Source: Xanthomonas hortorum pv. pelargonii (lineage in GTDB: Bacteria; Pseudomonadota; Gammaproteobacteria; Xanthomonadales; Xanthomonadaceae). From it: DNA of 64,000 bases. The stretch lies in the NCBI RefSeq assembly GCF_024499015.1, contig NZ_CP098604.1, positions 2,852,001 through 2,916,000 on the forward strand, read 5' to 3'. How positions within the stretch are numbered: position 1 is the stretch's first letter; the number at the start of each line of letters is the position of its first letter. The position numbers and the translations under genes are program-made. Below the pieces are notes generated by a model. That model was not told the origin of the DNA. It saw nothing but the letters and a program-made list of their open reading frames with translations, and searched no databases. Shown here in pieces: positions 1 to 8,713 of this stretch.

Positions 1-1767
1 CTGATTAGCTGCCAGCAACTTCTGGTCTGATTGCTCAATCGGAATGTTGATCGCTTGATCAATTTGCACATGCACGCGCTTGTTCGCCGGGTCGTCCAGC
101 CGGCCTTCTACCGCAAACAGGTTGCCGGTCTTGCTCATCAATACGTGATCGACGCGCGTCAACGCATTACTCTCCATAGAGCGATCTGCCGCTTCCGGGT
201 AGCTTTCACGGTTATCTTTACATGCGGCCAGGAGGCATCGGCTTGCTCGCTCACTCATCTCGTCGTAGGGCTTGCCAACGCTCTCGTCGATCTTGCGCAT
301 GCCATCGCGGATCTGCTCAAGCATGGCGTGGTCGGGATGATCTGGATCGTCTGGACCGTGCTGGGCTGGAGTCGAACTGGATGTGGGCGCGACTGGTACA
401 TATTTATGATCATGTGCCGGATTTACGCTTCCATCCTGGGTGTGATCGAAGTGATGGAGGACTGGTGGTGTTGTGCTGCTGTCGTAGTAAGGAAAGGGAG
501 CCTTGTTCTTGCCAAAGTCCAAACCCTCAGCTTCAATGATCGGCTCTTTCATTCCGACAGAGGCCATATTGACGGTTACAGCAGGCATCACACCCTGTAT
601 GGGCCTTGCATACTTCCTTTCGTACTCAACTATATGCTCTACCCCTGAAGTCGCGTAATAGTTTGGATAGTCTGATGTACCTCTATCCCCGATTCCAATT
701 GGGTTTCGACCTGGGATAGGGTGTGTCGGATCTGGTCTATTGAAGTAATGTTGTCCCATTGCCGCAACATTTGTCGGCGACATTTGTAGCTGACCATCCG
801 GGTCGAATTTTAGTCCTGGCCGTGGCTGAATAGTTGCGCCGGCACCCTGTGGCTTGACGATAAAATCTTCAATCCTGCGGTTTCCTAGAGCATTCATTTC
901 TGGTAAGCCTGCAGCTGGATTGCCCTGCTTTTGTCTACTCAGTAACGCGTTCCAACCTGCAATTTCTGCTTTCGCTTCGTCGTCTCTGCTTGCTTGAATG
1001 GAAGTGGCGAAGACGCGCGTGTAATCGTGAACAGGATTTGTACTTTTAGCTATGGAAACGGCATCGTTGTGGAACGCCGCGTTCGCTAGCCTTCTTTCGG
1101 GGGCATTGAAACCGTGTTGAATCTCGTGTCCGAGGACAAACGTCATGTCATTGGGATCGTACCCGTTAGGATTTGCCGCAGACCTTCCCTGTAATCTGGC
1201 AGCAGGCATGTTCATGGAGTGACTGCTAGCGCTGTAGGTGCCACCAGCAGTGAATCCTGGAGGTATAAAGTCGAAGTGTTCTAAATGCTTATGCGGCGGA
1301 TCACCCTTGTCGGTCGTCATTACCGCTCGTTTAATCTCATCTGCAAGCACTGGCGAGCCATTGATGGTCGATTGGAGGTTGTTGACCATATCTTGCGTCA
1401 CTGGATGAGTCGCTCTCGATGCATCCAGATATGTCTTCTGGGAAAATTCGATCGACATATGCTGCAGCCTGAGAGTTGCTTGTAGATCCGGGTTGTGTCT
1501 AGCACCAGAGGATTGAAAATCAGCTGCCGGTAGAGTGACGGTCCCGGACTGAATATCGTAACTCCCAGCAAGATTTTGTTGTCCTGTAGAACCTTGCAGT
1601 GCAAATGCTTTCAAGTGCCCATTCTGGGCATCTTGATTGAGAAGCCCAAGCTGTTGTGAGTCAGCAACTACGGCCGAGCTAAGTTGCGCAACTTGCTCTG
1701 GCGTAACACCTGATTGACTTGCGAACTGCTTCAAAGCCGCTTCAAGTTGAGCATTTGGACTAGCCAT
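1..1767 (-). CDS. T4SS antibacterial effector (X-Tfe) with HExxH metallopeptidase-like domain, 3' end outside window
   Basis: Reads from an ATG at 1767 to the left edge without a stop, so at least 589 residues are present and the C-terminus is missing. Residues 214-218 are HEIQH inside FVLGHEIQHGF, the zinc-metallopeptidase HExxH signature; E268 in the AEIAGWNAL segment is a candidate third ligand. The last part (from about residue 470) has DHPDHAMLEQIRDGM, then TRVDHVLMSK and LFAVEGRLDDP (about 551), the hallmarks of the XVIPCD, the signal that docks Xanthomonas effectors on VirD4 of the bacteria-killing type IV secretion system. There is no N-terminal signal peptide, as expected for a T4SS substrate. 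It follows the lipoprotein gene at 1782-2429 by 14 bases and is probably co-transcribed with it. Homologous along its length to the gene at 58960-60411. Enzymatic activity is inferred from the motif only. Confidence 0.85.
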   Translation of the reverse strand, partial: MASPNAQLEAALKQFASQSGVTPEQVAQLSSAVVADSQQLGLLNQDAQNGHLKAFALQGSTGQQNLAGSYDIQSGTVTLPAADFQSSGARHNPDLQATLRLQHMSIEFSQKTYLDASRATHPVTQDMVNNLQSTINGSPVLADEIKRAVMTTDKGDPPHKHLEHFDFIPPGFTAGGTYSASSHSMNMPAARLQGRSAANPNGYDPNDMTFVLGHEIQHGFNAPERRLANAAFHNDAVSIAKSTNPVHDYTRVFATSIQASRDDEAKAEIAGWNALLSRQKQGNPAAGLPEMNALGNRRIEDFIVKPQGAGATIQPRPGLKFDPDGQLQMSPTNVAAMGQHYFNRPDPTHPIPGRNPIGIGDRGTSDYPNYYATSGVEHIVEYERKYARPIQGVMPAVTVNMASVGMKEPIIEAEGLDFGKNKAPFPYYDSSTTPPVLHHFDHTQDGSVNPAHDHKYVPVAPTSSSTPAQHGPDDPDHPDHAMLEQIRDGMRKIDESVGKPYDEMSERASRCLLAACKDNRESYPEAADRSMESNALTRVDHVLMSKTGNLFAVEGRLDDPANKRVHVQIDQAINIPIEQSDQKLLAANQ

Positions 1768-1781
1768 GTCGGTAGGTGCTC

Positions 1782-2429
1782 CTACTCATTCACGGTAGAA
1801 ATCGACGTTACGCAGGCGCGATATTTCTTGCCATCAAGCGCTGTTACTTCAGGCCTGGAAGCAATAGAGACCGTCATGCCGTCTTTGTAATAGCGCCAAT
1901 CAATGAGCTGGCCAAGTTCGCCGTAGTTAGGCGCATCGCCAAAGCCCATTGCCTTCATGGCGTTGTGGTAATCCTCGAAACTGAGCTGACAAATATCCGT
2001 CATGGCTGCATATCTATCTGACTTGTGCACGAAGTCCAGCGACACGCCAGGGCTACGCATAGCGGCTGACGGCAGGTACTGAATTTCGTATGCCCAATCG
2101 CCTCTTAATAGTTGGCTGTAGGCAAAGGATTCGACTCGCTGCCCCGGAATCGCGTTGAAGTGTTCAAGGCGAACTCCGACCACTTCATTCACACGCTCAG
2201 GGCTGAGATCGCTGGAGGATTTCAGAGCACCGATCAGTTTCAAGAACCGCTTGCCGATCTCGTCGGCGCTGAGTTCAGAGGTGCTAGCCGATGTACTGTC
2301 AGTCGAGGTCATGGTGCCATGCTCCTTCGCGGGTGGCTGTATTGCATCGGCCGAGGTGTGCGCGCAAGCACAGAGTGTGGTTCCGCATAGCGCGAGTATC
2401 GAAAGCAGGACGGTTCTTGAAAATCTCAT
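1782..2429 (-). CDS. Lipoprotein, probable T4SS immunity protein (X-Tfi)
   Basis: 215 residues with a lipoprotein signal: basic start, hydrophobic stretch, then LCAC around residue 19-22 as lipobox. The rest is a periplasmic domain of about 170 residues. Small lipoproteins encoded directly before or after an XVIPCD effector are the known immunity partners (X-Tfi) that protect the producer in the periplasm, and this gene lies 14 bases upstream of such an effector on the same strand. It shares a layout with the lipoprotein at 58275-58940: a heptad-like ELxxRxxxxIxxL segment, DL, a Gly-x-x-Leu, then a cysteine and AMGF/AMGY. The pairing is inferred from position and that resemblance; no structural family is recognised. 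Confidence 0.8.
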   Translation of the reverse strand: MRFSRTVLLSILALCGTTLCACAHTSADAIQPPAKEHGTMTSTDSTSASTSELSADEIGKRFLKLIGALKSSSDLSPERVNEVVGVRLEHFNAIPGQRVESFAYSQLLRGDWAYEIQYLPSAAMRSPGVSLDFVHKSDRYAAMTDICQLSFEDYHNAMKAMGFGDAPNYGELGQLIDWRYYKDGMTVSIASRPEVTALDGKKYRACVTSISTVNE

Positions 2430-2542
2430 TGACTCGTTCCGCGCAAATGATCAGGGGAAGTTAGTTTGCCTAACATGAATCATCAGTTAAGTTCTTCGCT
2501 GAAATTATCAGTCACAGCATTGACGGATCTAGGCCCCATCCA

Positions 2543-4123
2543 TCACCACCCAGCCACCACTCCATCCGATCGTGGATCGCTCGCTCCACTGATCACGCCA
2601 TCCACCTCGCGCACCAATGCACCCGCATGCCCCATGACCGAGGTATATGCGGGCAGCAGCTCTACCGCATGCCCGGCATCGCGCAGTGCTTGCACGACCG
2701 CTGGATCGAAGCGGTCTTCCACCTTCAGCGAGGTACTGTCTTCACCCCAGGTGCGGCCGAGCAACCAGCGCGGCGCTGTGATCGCTTGTTGCAGCGGCAC
2801 GCCGAAGCGGGCGTAGCGGGAGAAGAGGGCGGCCTGGGTCTGTGGTTGGCCTTCGCCGCCCATGGTGCCGTAGGCCATGACACGGCCGTCGTCGAAAGTA
2901 GCCAGCGCCGGGTTGAGGGTATGGAAGGGTTTGCGCCCAGGGGCGAGTGCGTTCCAGCCGTCGGCGGCGAGGCGGAAGCTGCAGCCGCGGTTTTGCCAGG
3001 TGATGCCGGTGCGCGGCAGCACCAGGCCGGAGCCGAATTCGAAATAGGTGGACTGGATGCAGCTGACGGCGCGGCCATGTGCGTCGATGGCGCCGAACCA
3101 GACGGTATCGCCGGCCTGCGAGGGCTGTGGCCAGGGCAGTGCGGTGCGCATGTCGATGCGTGCGGCCAGCGCGTCGAGTGCGGCGCTGTCATCGAGCAGG
3201 GCCTGTGCGTCGAGCGTCATCCAGGCGGGGTCGCCGATGTGTGCGTCGCGGATCAGGAAGGCCTGTTTGGTGGCTTCGATCAGGCCGTGCAGGTGTGTGT
3301 AGCTGTCGGGGTGTTCGGCGTGCAGGCGATCGAACAAGGCGAGGATCAGCAGTGAGGCGAGGCCTTGCGTGGGTGGTGCGTGGTTGTAAAGGCGTGCACC
3401 GTGGATGGCGACCGAGAGCGGCACAGTGGCTTCGGCATGATGGCTTGCGAGGTCGTGTGCGTGGAGCGGGCTGCCGAGCTCTTGCAGATCGGCGGCGATG
3501 TCGTCGGCCAGTGCGCCGCGATAGAAACTCTCCAGGCCTTCGTCGGCGAGTCGTTGCAAGGTGCGTGCAAGTTGCGGCTGTTGCAGCAGTGCGCCTTCGT
3601 GCAGGGGGACGCCGTGTGGTTCGAAAATGCTGGAGTAGGCGCCGGGTTGCACGCGCAGTTCGGCGCTCTTGCTGGCGGCGATGTGCGCGCCGCCAAGCGT
3701 GACCGGTACGCTGTCGCTGGCGTGGTGGATGGCGTCCTGCAATAAGCGTTGCAGCGATAAGCTGCCGCCTGCGTGCTGCAGCGCGAGTGCCCAGCCGGAG
3801 ACGGTGCCGGCCACGGTATTCGCCGCACCGGGGCCGCGCCATGGAATGCTGCTGTGGCCGCGATAGAAGTCCAAGGTCGCCGCCTGTGCAGCGCGGCCGC
3901 AGGCATCGATGGCGTGAACGCGGCCGTCGGGTTCGTGGATCAGCCAGAAGCCGTCGCCACCGATGCCGGTCATGTGCGGGTACACCACGGCCAGGCAGGC
4001 GGCGGTGGCGACGGCGGCTTCGATGGCGTTGCCGCCGTCGCGCAGGACATCGCGTCCGGCCTGTGCGGCCAGATGATGCGGGGCCACGACCATGCCGCGA
4101 CGCGCGCGCAAGGTGTGCAGCAT
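2543..4123 (-). CDS. Gamma-glutamyltransferase-family hydrolase, HpxW (oxamate amidohydrolase)-like
   Basis: 526 residues, an Ntn-hydrolase precursor of the GGT family. The autoprocessing/catalytic threonine is T340 in AGDTVWFGAID; the N-terminal part has the family GGNAIEAAVA and TGIGGDGFW segments and the small subunit has GTMGGEGQPQ. No signal peptide is seen, unlike periplasmic glutathione-degrading GGT, which fits the cytoplasmic amide-hydrolysing branch. The start is set at 4123 because its ATG overlaps the amidase stop (ATGA), which signals translational coupling; a longer frame to 4447 is only overlap with the amidase gene. A GGT-family enzyme next to an AtzE-like amidohydrolase is the arrangement of the hpxWXYZ oxalurate/oxamate genes. 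The exact substrate is inferred from this context. Confidence 0.8.
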   Translation of the reverse strand: MLHTLRARRGMVVAPHHLAAQAGRDVLRDGGNAIEAAVATAACLAVVYPHMTGIGGDGFWLIHEPDGRVHAIDACGRAAQAATLDFYRGHSSIPWRGPGAANTVAGTVSGWALALQHAGGSLSLQRLLQDAIHHASDSVPVTLGGAHIAASKSAELRVQPGAYSSIFEPHGVPLHEGALLQQPQLARTLQRLADEGLESFYRGALADDIAADLQELGSPLHAHDLASHHAEATVPLSVAIHGARLYNHAPPTQGLASLLILALFDRLHAEHPDSYTHLHGLIEATKQAFLIRDAHIGDPAWMTLDAQALLDDSAALDALAARIDMRTALPWPQPSQAGDTVWFGAIDAHGRAVSCIQSTYFEFGSGLVLPRTGITWQNRGCSFRLAADGWNALAPGRKPFHTLNPALATFDDGRVMAYGTMGGEGQPQTQAALFSRYARFGVPLQQAITAPRWLLGRTWGEDSTSLKVEDRFDPAVVQALRDAGHAVELLPAYTSVMGHAGALVREVDGVISGASDPRSDGVVAGW

Positions 4124-5583
4124 CAGTGCGTCTCCGCCGGTGGGCTGAAGGCGAGCAGGCCGTCGCGTTCGAGTTGCGCGGCGAGTGCGAACAAGCGGTC
4201 TTCGCGGCCGGGCGCGGCAATCAATTGCACGCCCAGCGGCAGGCGGCCGGGGCGCGGCAACGGTGCGGCCAATACCGGGCAGGCGGCAAGCCCGAGCGGT
4301 TGGGTGAAGATGCCTAAGTTGGCGCGCGCGGACACCGGCAGGCCGTCGATCTGGATGGTGTCCTGATCGATGCGTGGTGCCACGCACGGTGTGGTTGGCG
4401 CGATCAACACATCCACCTCGTCCCACAGGCGTTGCATGGCGGCGCAAAACCAGTGCGCGAAGCGGTGTGCATCGGCGACCGCGCTGGCAGGCAATTGCAG
4501 GCCGGCAAGCAGGCGGTCGCGGGTGGCCGGGTCGAACTGTTCGGCATGCGTGCTCAAACCGGCGCGATGACGATGGCCGCCCTCGGCAGCGGTGAGCACG
4601 AAGGCAGCAGCGCGGGCGCGTTCTGCTTCGGGTAATTCGATCATGGTGGTGCTGTTGCAGGCGGTGAGCAATGCGCTGAGGCCGGCATCCAGGTCGGGGT
4701 CGAGATTGCGTTGGAACCAGCCGCCCAGGCGTGCGATGCGCAAGCTGCCGGCATTGCAGGAGGCAACGGCGTGACCAAGCATCACTTCATAGACGCGGCG
4801 TAGATCGGCGATGGAGGTGGCGAACGGGCCGACCACATCCAGCGCATCGACGAAGCCGAACACGCCGTCCAGCGGCAACGCGCCATGGGTGGGACGCAGG
4901 CCGTACACGCCGCACAATGCGGCCGGAACGCGGATGGAGCCGTTGGTGTCCGAGCCCAGCGCGAATGGCACCAGCCCGGCGGCCACCGCGGCAGCCGAGC
5001 CGCCCGACGAACCGCCGGCCAGATGGCGGTGATCGTGCGGGTTGGCGGTGGTGCCGTAATGCGCGTTGACGGTGGCAAAGCCGTAGGCGAATTCGTCCAT
5101 GTTGGCGGTGCCTACCAGCACCGCGCCTGCATCACTCAGCCGTTGCACCAAAGCCGCATCGCGGGTGGCAGGTGCGCATTGCGCGCGGACGACGGCACCA
5201 GCGGTGGTGACCTCACCAGCGACATCGAATAGATCCTTGACCACGAACGGCACGCCGGCCAACGCACCGCCGTCGCTGCCACCGGCCAGCGCGGCCTGCA
5301 CGCGCGCGGCATCGGCTGCGGCGCGTGCGGGCAATAGGCGAGTGATCGCACGCAGGCGGTCGTTGGCCTGGTGGATATGCGTGAGCGTCTGGGTGGCATG
5401 GCGTGCGGCCAGCGTGGGCTGGCTGCGGGTGGTGCTGACGATGGAGGCGATCTGGCCGCGCGAAGTGGTTGTGTCCGGTGATGCGGGGCGCGGTGCATTG
5501 AAGCTGGCGAGCAGCTGCGCGTGGCCGCGCAGGACCTCGGTATTGCGATCGATGCCGGCCTGCCACTGCGCTGGGAGTTGCAT
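4123..5583 (-). CDS. AtzE-like amidohydrolase (amidase signature family) with AtzG/HpxX-like N-terminus
   Basis: 486 residues. The amidase-signature triad is visible: K116 (VVKDLF), the cis-serine in GGSSGGS (192/193) and nucleophile S216 in GSDTNGSIRVPA, the last variant being typical of AtzE-type enzymes. AtzE hydrolyses 1-carboxybiuret; relatives act in oxalurate/allantoin breakdown. The first 35-40 residues (LPAQWQAGIDRNTEV through LLASF) precede the amidase fold and resemble the small AtzG/HpxX (DUF4089) partner, which is normally a separate gene. The stop overlaps the start of the GGT-family gene. The next gene upstream (nucleoside hydrolase) ends 4 bases before its start, so all three are probably one transcript. 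Confidence 0.85.
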   Translation of the reverse strand: MQLPAQWQAGIDRNTEVLRGHAQLLASFNAPRPASPDTTTSRGQIASIVSTTRSQPTLAARHATQTLTHIHQANDRLRAITRLLPARAAADAARVQAALAGGSDGGALAGVPFVVKDLFDVAGEVTTAGAVVRAQCAPATRDAALVQRLSDAGAVLVGTANMDEFAYGFATVNAHYGTTANPHDHRHLAGGSSGGSAAAVAAGLVPFALGSDTNGSIRVPAALCGVYGLRPTHGALPLDGVFGFVDALDVVGPFATSIADLRRVYEVMLGHAVASCNAGSLRIARLGGWFQRNLDPDLDAGLSALLTACNSTTMIELPEAERARAAAFVLTAAEGGHRHRAGLSTHAEQFDPATRDRLLAGLQLPASAVADAHRFAHWFCAAMQRLWDEVDVLIAPTTPCVAPRIDQDTIQIDGLPVSARANLGIFTQPLGLAACPVLAAPLPRPGRLPLGVQLIAAPGREDRLFALAAQLERDGLLAFSPPAETH

Positions 5584-5587
5584 GGGG

Positions 5588-6880
5588 TCACCTTGGGTTG
5601 CTGGGAGTTGCGGGTGTGGGTGTTGTCCAAGCTCCTCTCCCGCCGGGAGAGGGGTTGGGGTGAGGGTGCCCCGCTAGTTGGAGATGTATCAGGTACGCGT
5701 TTACCTTGCTTGCACCCCAATCAACTGGCGCAGCATTTTTCTCAGTTGCCGTACCCTCATCCGCCCTTCGGGCACCTTCTCCCGGAGGGAGAAGGGGTAG
5801 CGGCAACCCGACTGCTGGTGGTTGCGGCGCAGTGAGGTGGTCTACCAGTAATTGCTCGAACGCTTCCACATCCACCGCATGCACTACCGTCTGTGCCTGT
5901 TCGCCCAGTCCAGGCTGATAGCCAGGTGCCCACGACAGGATGTCGCCATAGCCGGCATCGAAAGCGGTATTGGTATCGACATAAAGCGTCTCGGTGTGCG
6001 TTGCCAATTCGGGGCGCAGCCACACCGCAGTGGCCAGCTCATCCCACATCGGAAAGCCGGGTTCGCGACGGCGCAATGCGTGGCCGATGCTGGTATCGGC
6101 AGCGCTCATGCGCGCCAGCAACACTGGCGTGAGTTCGGTGTCAGTCGATGGGTCCACCGGCACCATGGTGATCTTGCGCCAGGGCGCGCGCATGACGATG
6201 CTGGCCGCTTCCGGATCCCAGCGGATGTTGAATTCGCGGCGTGGCGAGTTAACGAATTCGCGCGCGAATTGCTGTGCGCTGACGCTGTTGCGTTGCTGCC
6301 GCGGGTTGAGGCTGCCGCCCATATAGACCAGCTCGCGCGCCAGTGTGGCGAACGCCGGATCCAGCGATTGCGCAAGCGCCAGATTGGTCAGCGGGCCTGT
6401 GGCAATGATGCTCACCTCGCCCGGATACAGGCGCACCATGCGCAGCATGAACAACGCAGCCGGTTCGTCGGATGCGCGCACCACGCTGGGATTGCCCAAC
6501 GCTAGGTCGGGCACCACGTCGTGTGCGTGATAACGCGGCGCGCTCTGCACGGTGTCGCCATCCACCCAGTGCTTGGTCCATGCACCTTTCCAGACCAGCT
6601 TGCCGTACAGCGCTTCCCAACGCTCGGTGGCGAGCTCGCTGTTGAGCAGCGGATGCACCGGGCCGGGCAGCACCGGGATAGTGGGATGGCCGGCCAATTC
6701 CAGCAGACGGCAGCCATGTGCGAGCACCTCATCGCGCCAGATATTGCCGCTCACCGCGCTGATGCCCAGCACCTCGACCTCAGGCGATTGCAACAACAGC
6801 AACTGCGCAGGCGTGAAGCCGTCGATATCGTCTTCGAGAATGACGCGGCGTTTTGATGGGGCGGAGTGCTGATCGGTCAT
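5588..6880 (-). CDS. Nucleoside hydrolase (IUNH family) with repeat-derived C-terminal tail
   Basis: 430 residues from the ATG at 6880 (an upstream in-frame extension to 6988 is within a repeat and unlikely). The family splits ribonucleosides into base and ribose. The N-terminal metal loop reads VILEDDIDGFTPAQ, an unusual form of the usual DxDxxxDD calcium motif; further family segments are ATGPLTNLALA (about 180), ELVYMGG and EFNIRWDPEAA. The catalytic fold ends near FEQLLVDHLTA; the last 75 or so residues (rich in P and G, with PHPNPSPGGRG) are translated from two chromosomal palindromic repeats and have no family counterpart. It fits the purine-salvage island by supplying free bases. Confidence 0.85.
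   Translation of the reverse strand: MTDQHSAPSKRRVILEDDIDGFTPAQLLLLQSPEVEVLGISAVSGNIWRDEVLAHGCRLLELAGHPTIPVLPGPVHPLLNSELATERWEALYGKLVWKGAWTKHWVDGDTVQSAPRYHAHDVVPDLALGNPSVVRASDEPAALFMLRMVRLYPGEVSIIATGPLTNLALAQSLDPAFATLARELVYMGGSLNPRQQRNSVSAQQFAREFVNSPRREFNIRWDPEAASIVMRAPWRKITMVPVDPSTDTELTPVLLARMSAADTSIGHALRRREPGFPMWDELATAVWLRPELATHTETLYVDTNTAFDAGYGDILSWAPGYQPGLGEQAQTVVHAVDVEAFEQLLVDHLTAPQPPAVGLPLPLLPPGEGARRADEGTATEKNAAPVDWGASKVNAYLIHLQLAGHPHPNPSPGGRGAWTTPTPATPSNPR
5633..5799. repeat. Pair of Xanthomonas short palindromic repeats inside a coding region
   Basis: Two copies in opposite orientation: 5633-5667 (CTCTCCCGCCGGGAGAGG followed by GTTGGGGTGAGGGT) and 5751-5799 (GTACCCTCATCCGCC, then a CTTCTCCCgg/GGGAGAAGG palindrome). 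The same two half-elements occur at 13.5-13.7 kb and 38.5-38.7 kb, always as a facing pair. Both lie within the reading frame of the nucleoside hydrolase and supply its odd C-terminal tail. Confidence 0.85.
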
Positions 6881-6955
6881 TGCGCTTTGGTCATGGGGAT
6901 GGAATGCATCACGGCGAAGATGGAATGGAGGCTGCGTTTGATGGACGTTGCGTTT

Positions 6956-7023
6956 GTAGGAGCGCGCTTGCGCGCGAAGAGGCTTCACCGATAACGCCTG
7001 TTCGCGCGCAAGCGCGCTCCTAC
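6956..7023. repeat. REPIN-like palindromic repeat
   Basis: Two arms of 23 bases, GTAGGAGCGCGCTTGCGCGC-gaa at 6956-6978 and its exact reverse complement at 7001-7023, separated by 22 bases. A diverged relative lies at 15333-15400 and a lone arm at 29914-29937. Paired inverted REP arms around a short spacer are the REPIN arrangement. It sits between the nucleoside hydrolase and adenosine deaminase genes. Confidence 0.85.
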
Positions 7024-7026
7024 GGG

Positions 7027-8595
7027 TTATGCGTCAGCTGGTGTTGTCTGCACTCTGCGTTGCTCCAGCAGCATGCGCTCGTACTGCGCCAGATCGGCTT
7101 CAAGCTGCCATTGCAGCCGTGCCTTCTCGCTGCTCTGGCGGAATGCTTGGCACGCAGCATCATCGGTTTCGCGCTGCAATGCAGTGGCGCAGGCCTGCGC
7201 AGCTGTACCGTCTGCGCTCCACACGCTGGTGCCCGGCAGGAAGCTGTAAGTCAGCCCGTTGCGAGCGAGCTGCTTGAGCGTGGGGTAATCGATGCCTTGC
7301 TCCTGCATCGCGCGTTGATACTCGTGGGTCATGTCCGCGCGCGAGACGCCCGCATCGTCGGTGGACAGCACCACCGGCACACCGGCGCGCAGATACATTG
7401 CCAGCGGATGCGCGCCGCCTTTGACGCCCAAAATCACATCGTTGCTGGTGAGGTTGATCTCCACCGCGATCTGATCGCGGCGCATGCGCTGCAGCAATCC
7501 ATCCACGTCGTCTTCGTAAGGCAGATCCACACCGTGACCGATGCGGCGTGCACCCACGTCCACCGCCTGGCGGATATGCGAGCGCAGTTGCGCGGGCGGC
7601 ACCAGGCCCAACGCCAGCTCGCCGGCATGCAGGGACAGCGGCACGTTGGGATAGCGCGTTGCGAAGAAACGGAACATCGCCATGTGGCGCGCGTAATCGG
7701 CCAGCGCCACCGGGTTGTCTTCGGGCGCAACGATGTTCAACGCCACCGCGCGGCTGCCGCCGGCAGCGATCAGTGCGTGCGCAAGCGCCATCTGCCCGAA
7801 CACCATCGGTTGCGGCAACACGCGCAACACGTAAGGCACGTAGCGATACGCGACCTGGCAGCCGGGACGCGCATCGGGCTGGTCGCACTGCAGCACGCGG
7901 CGCACCTGGGCATCGGTGTCGGCAAGGTCGCGTTGCGCAGCCTGCACCAGCGGCGGCAAGGCATCCTGCAGGGCGCGCAGATTGGCTGCGTCGTCATCGG
8001 CCTTCCATGGCAGCGCCTGCATCTGTTTTGCCGCCTCATCCATCTGCGGCGGGTTGGCGATGATTTCCACATAGGGCACGCGGTCGCGTGCGGCTTGTTC
8101 TAGCACCGCGGCCACGGTGTCGGCGACGCGTGCACGCACTACCGCATCGAACTTGCCGAAGGTGCTGAAGAACTGATCGTGCCCGGTGGGTTGCGATGGG
8201 CTGGGCAGGAACTTGCGCATCGACAAGGCATCCACCACCCGGCCATACAGCGCGGCATTGCGCGTTGCCAGATCGCGTGCAGGCTCCCGGCCTTTACCGC
8301 ACGGCGGCGCGCGCAGGCTCAGGTCGTCCAGCTGCACGCAGGCGCCGTCGTCGCTGGCCCATTGCAGATAGTTCTCGGCATAGACCGAACCGGAGAGATG
8401 GTTATGCAGGTCGCCGCCCTTGGGCATGGCTTGCAGCCACGCGCGCAATTGCGCAGGTTGCGCGGCCGCGTCGTGAAACAGCTGCGCCACCTGCTGCTCG
8501 CGCTGTTGCGCAGGCGCCTGCGCCGGGCGTGCGAGCGTCATGCCCGGTAACAAGGTGCACAAGCTGAGGATCAGACAGCGATAACGATGTGGCAT
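7027..8595 (-). CDS. Exported adenosine deaminase-family protein
   Basis: 522 residues. An N-terminal signal peptide (hydrophobic LILSLCTLLPGM, then ARPAQA) predicts export to the periplasm, unlike the cytoplasmic Add enzyme. The deaminase metal and catalytic segments are present: GGDLHNHLSGS (H64, H66), SLHAGEL, IGHGVDL and VLSTDDAGVSR followed by MTHEY. The usual TDDP is TDDA here. The protein is longer than Add because of insertions before the HAGE motif, as in the secreted growth-factor-like deaminases. Deaminating adenosine outside the cytoplasm would give inosine for uptake or hydrolysis. The start at 8595 is chosen because it gives the signal peptide. Lies in the purine island between the permease and nucleoside hydrolase genes. 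Confidence 0.85.
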   Translation of the reverse strand: MPHRYRCLILSLCTLLPGMTLARPAQAPAQQREQQVAQLFHDAAAQPAQLRAWLQAMPKGGDLHNHLSGSVYAENYLQWASDDGACVQLDDLSLRAPPCGKGREPARDLATRNAALYGRVVDALSMRKFLPSPSQPTGHDQFFSTFGKFDAVVRARVADTVAAVLEQAARDRVPYVEIIANPPQMDEAAKQMQALPWKADDDAANLRALQDALPPLVQAAQRDLADTDAQVRRVLQCDQPDARPGCQVAYRYVPYVLRVLPQPMVFGQMALAHALIAAGGSRAVALNIVAPEDNPVALADYARHMAMFRFFATRYPNVPLSLHAGELALGLVPPAQLRSHIRQAVDVGARRIGHGVDLPYEDDVDGLLQRMRRDQIAVEINLTSNDVILGVKGGAHPLAMYLRAGVPVVLSTDDAGVSRADMTHEYQRAMQEQGIDYPTLKQLARNGLTYSFLPGTSVWSADGTAAQACATALQRETDDAACQAFRQSSEKARLQWQLEADLAQYERMLLEQRRVQTTPADA

Positions 8596-8713
8596 GTGGT
8601 GAGCTCTGGGAATGAGACAGCACCGTCGTGGCGCTGCCGGTTGCGGTGCAGCTTGCCGCGCGACGCGGTGGGTGACCAGGGGGGCAGGAGCTGAAATAGC
8701 TACGGCGATACGC

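Noticed and set aside
2543..4447. Long form (634 residues) of the GGT-family protein
   Set aside because: The extra N-terminus overlaps the amidase gene and is Arg/Pro-rich shadow; the ATGA overlap at 4123 marks the start.
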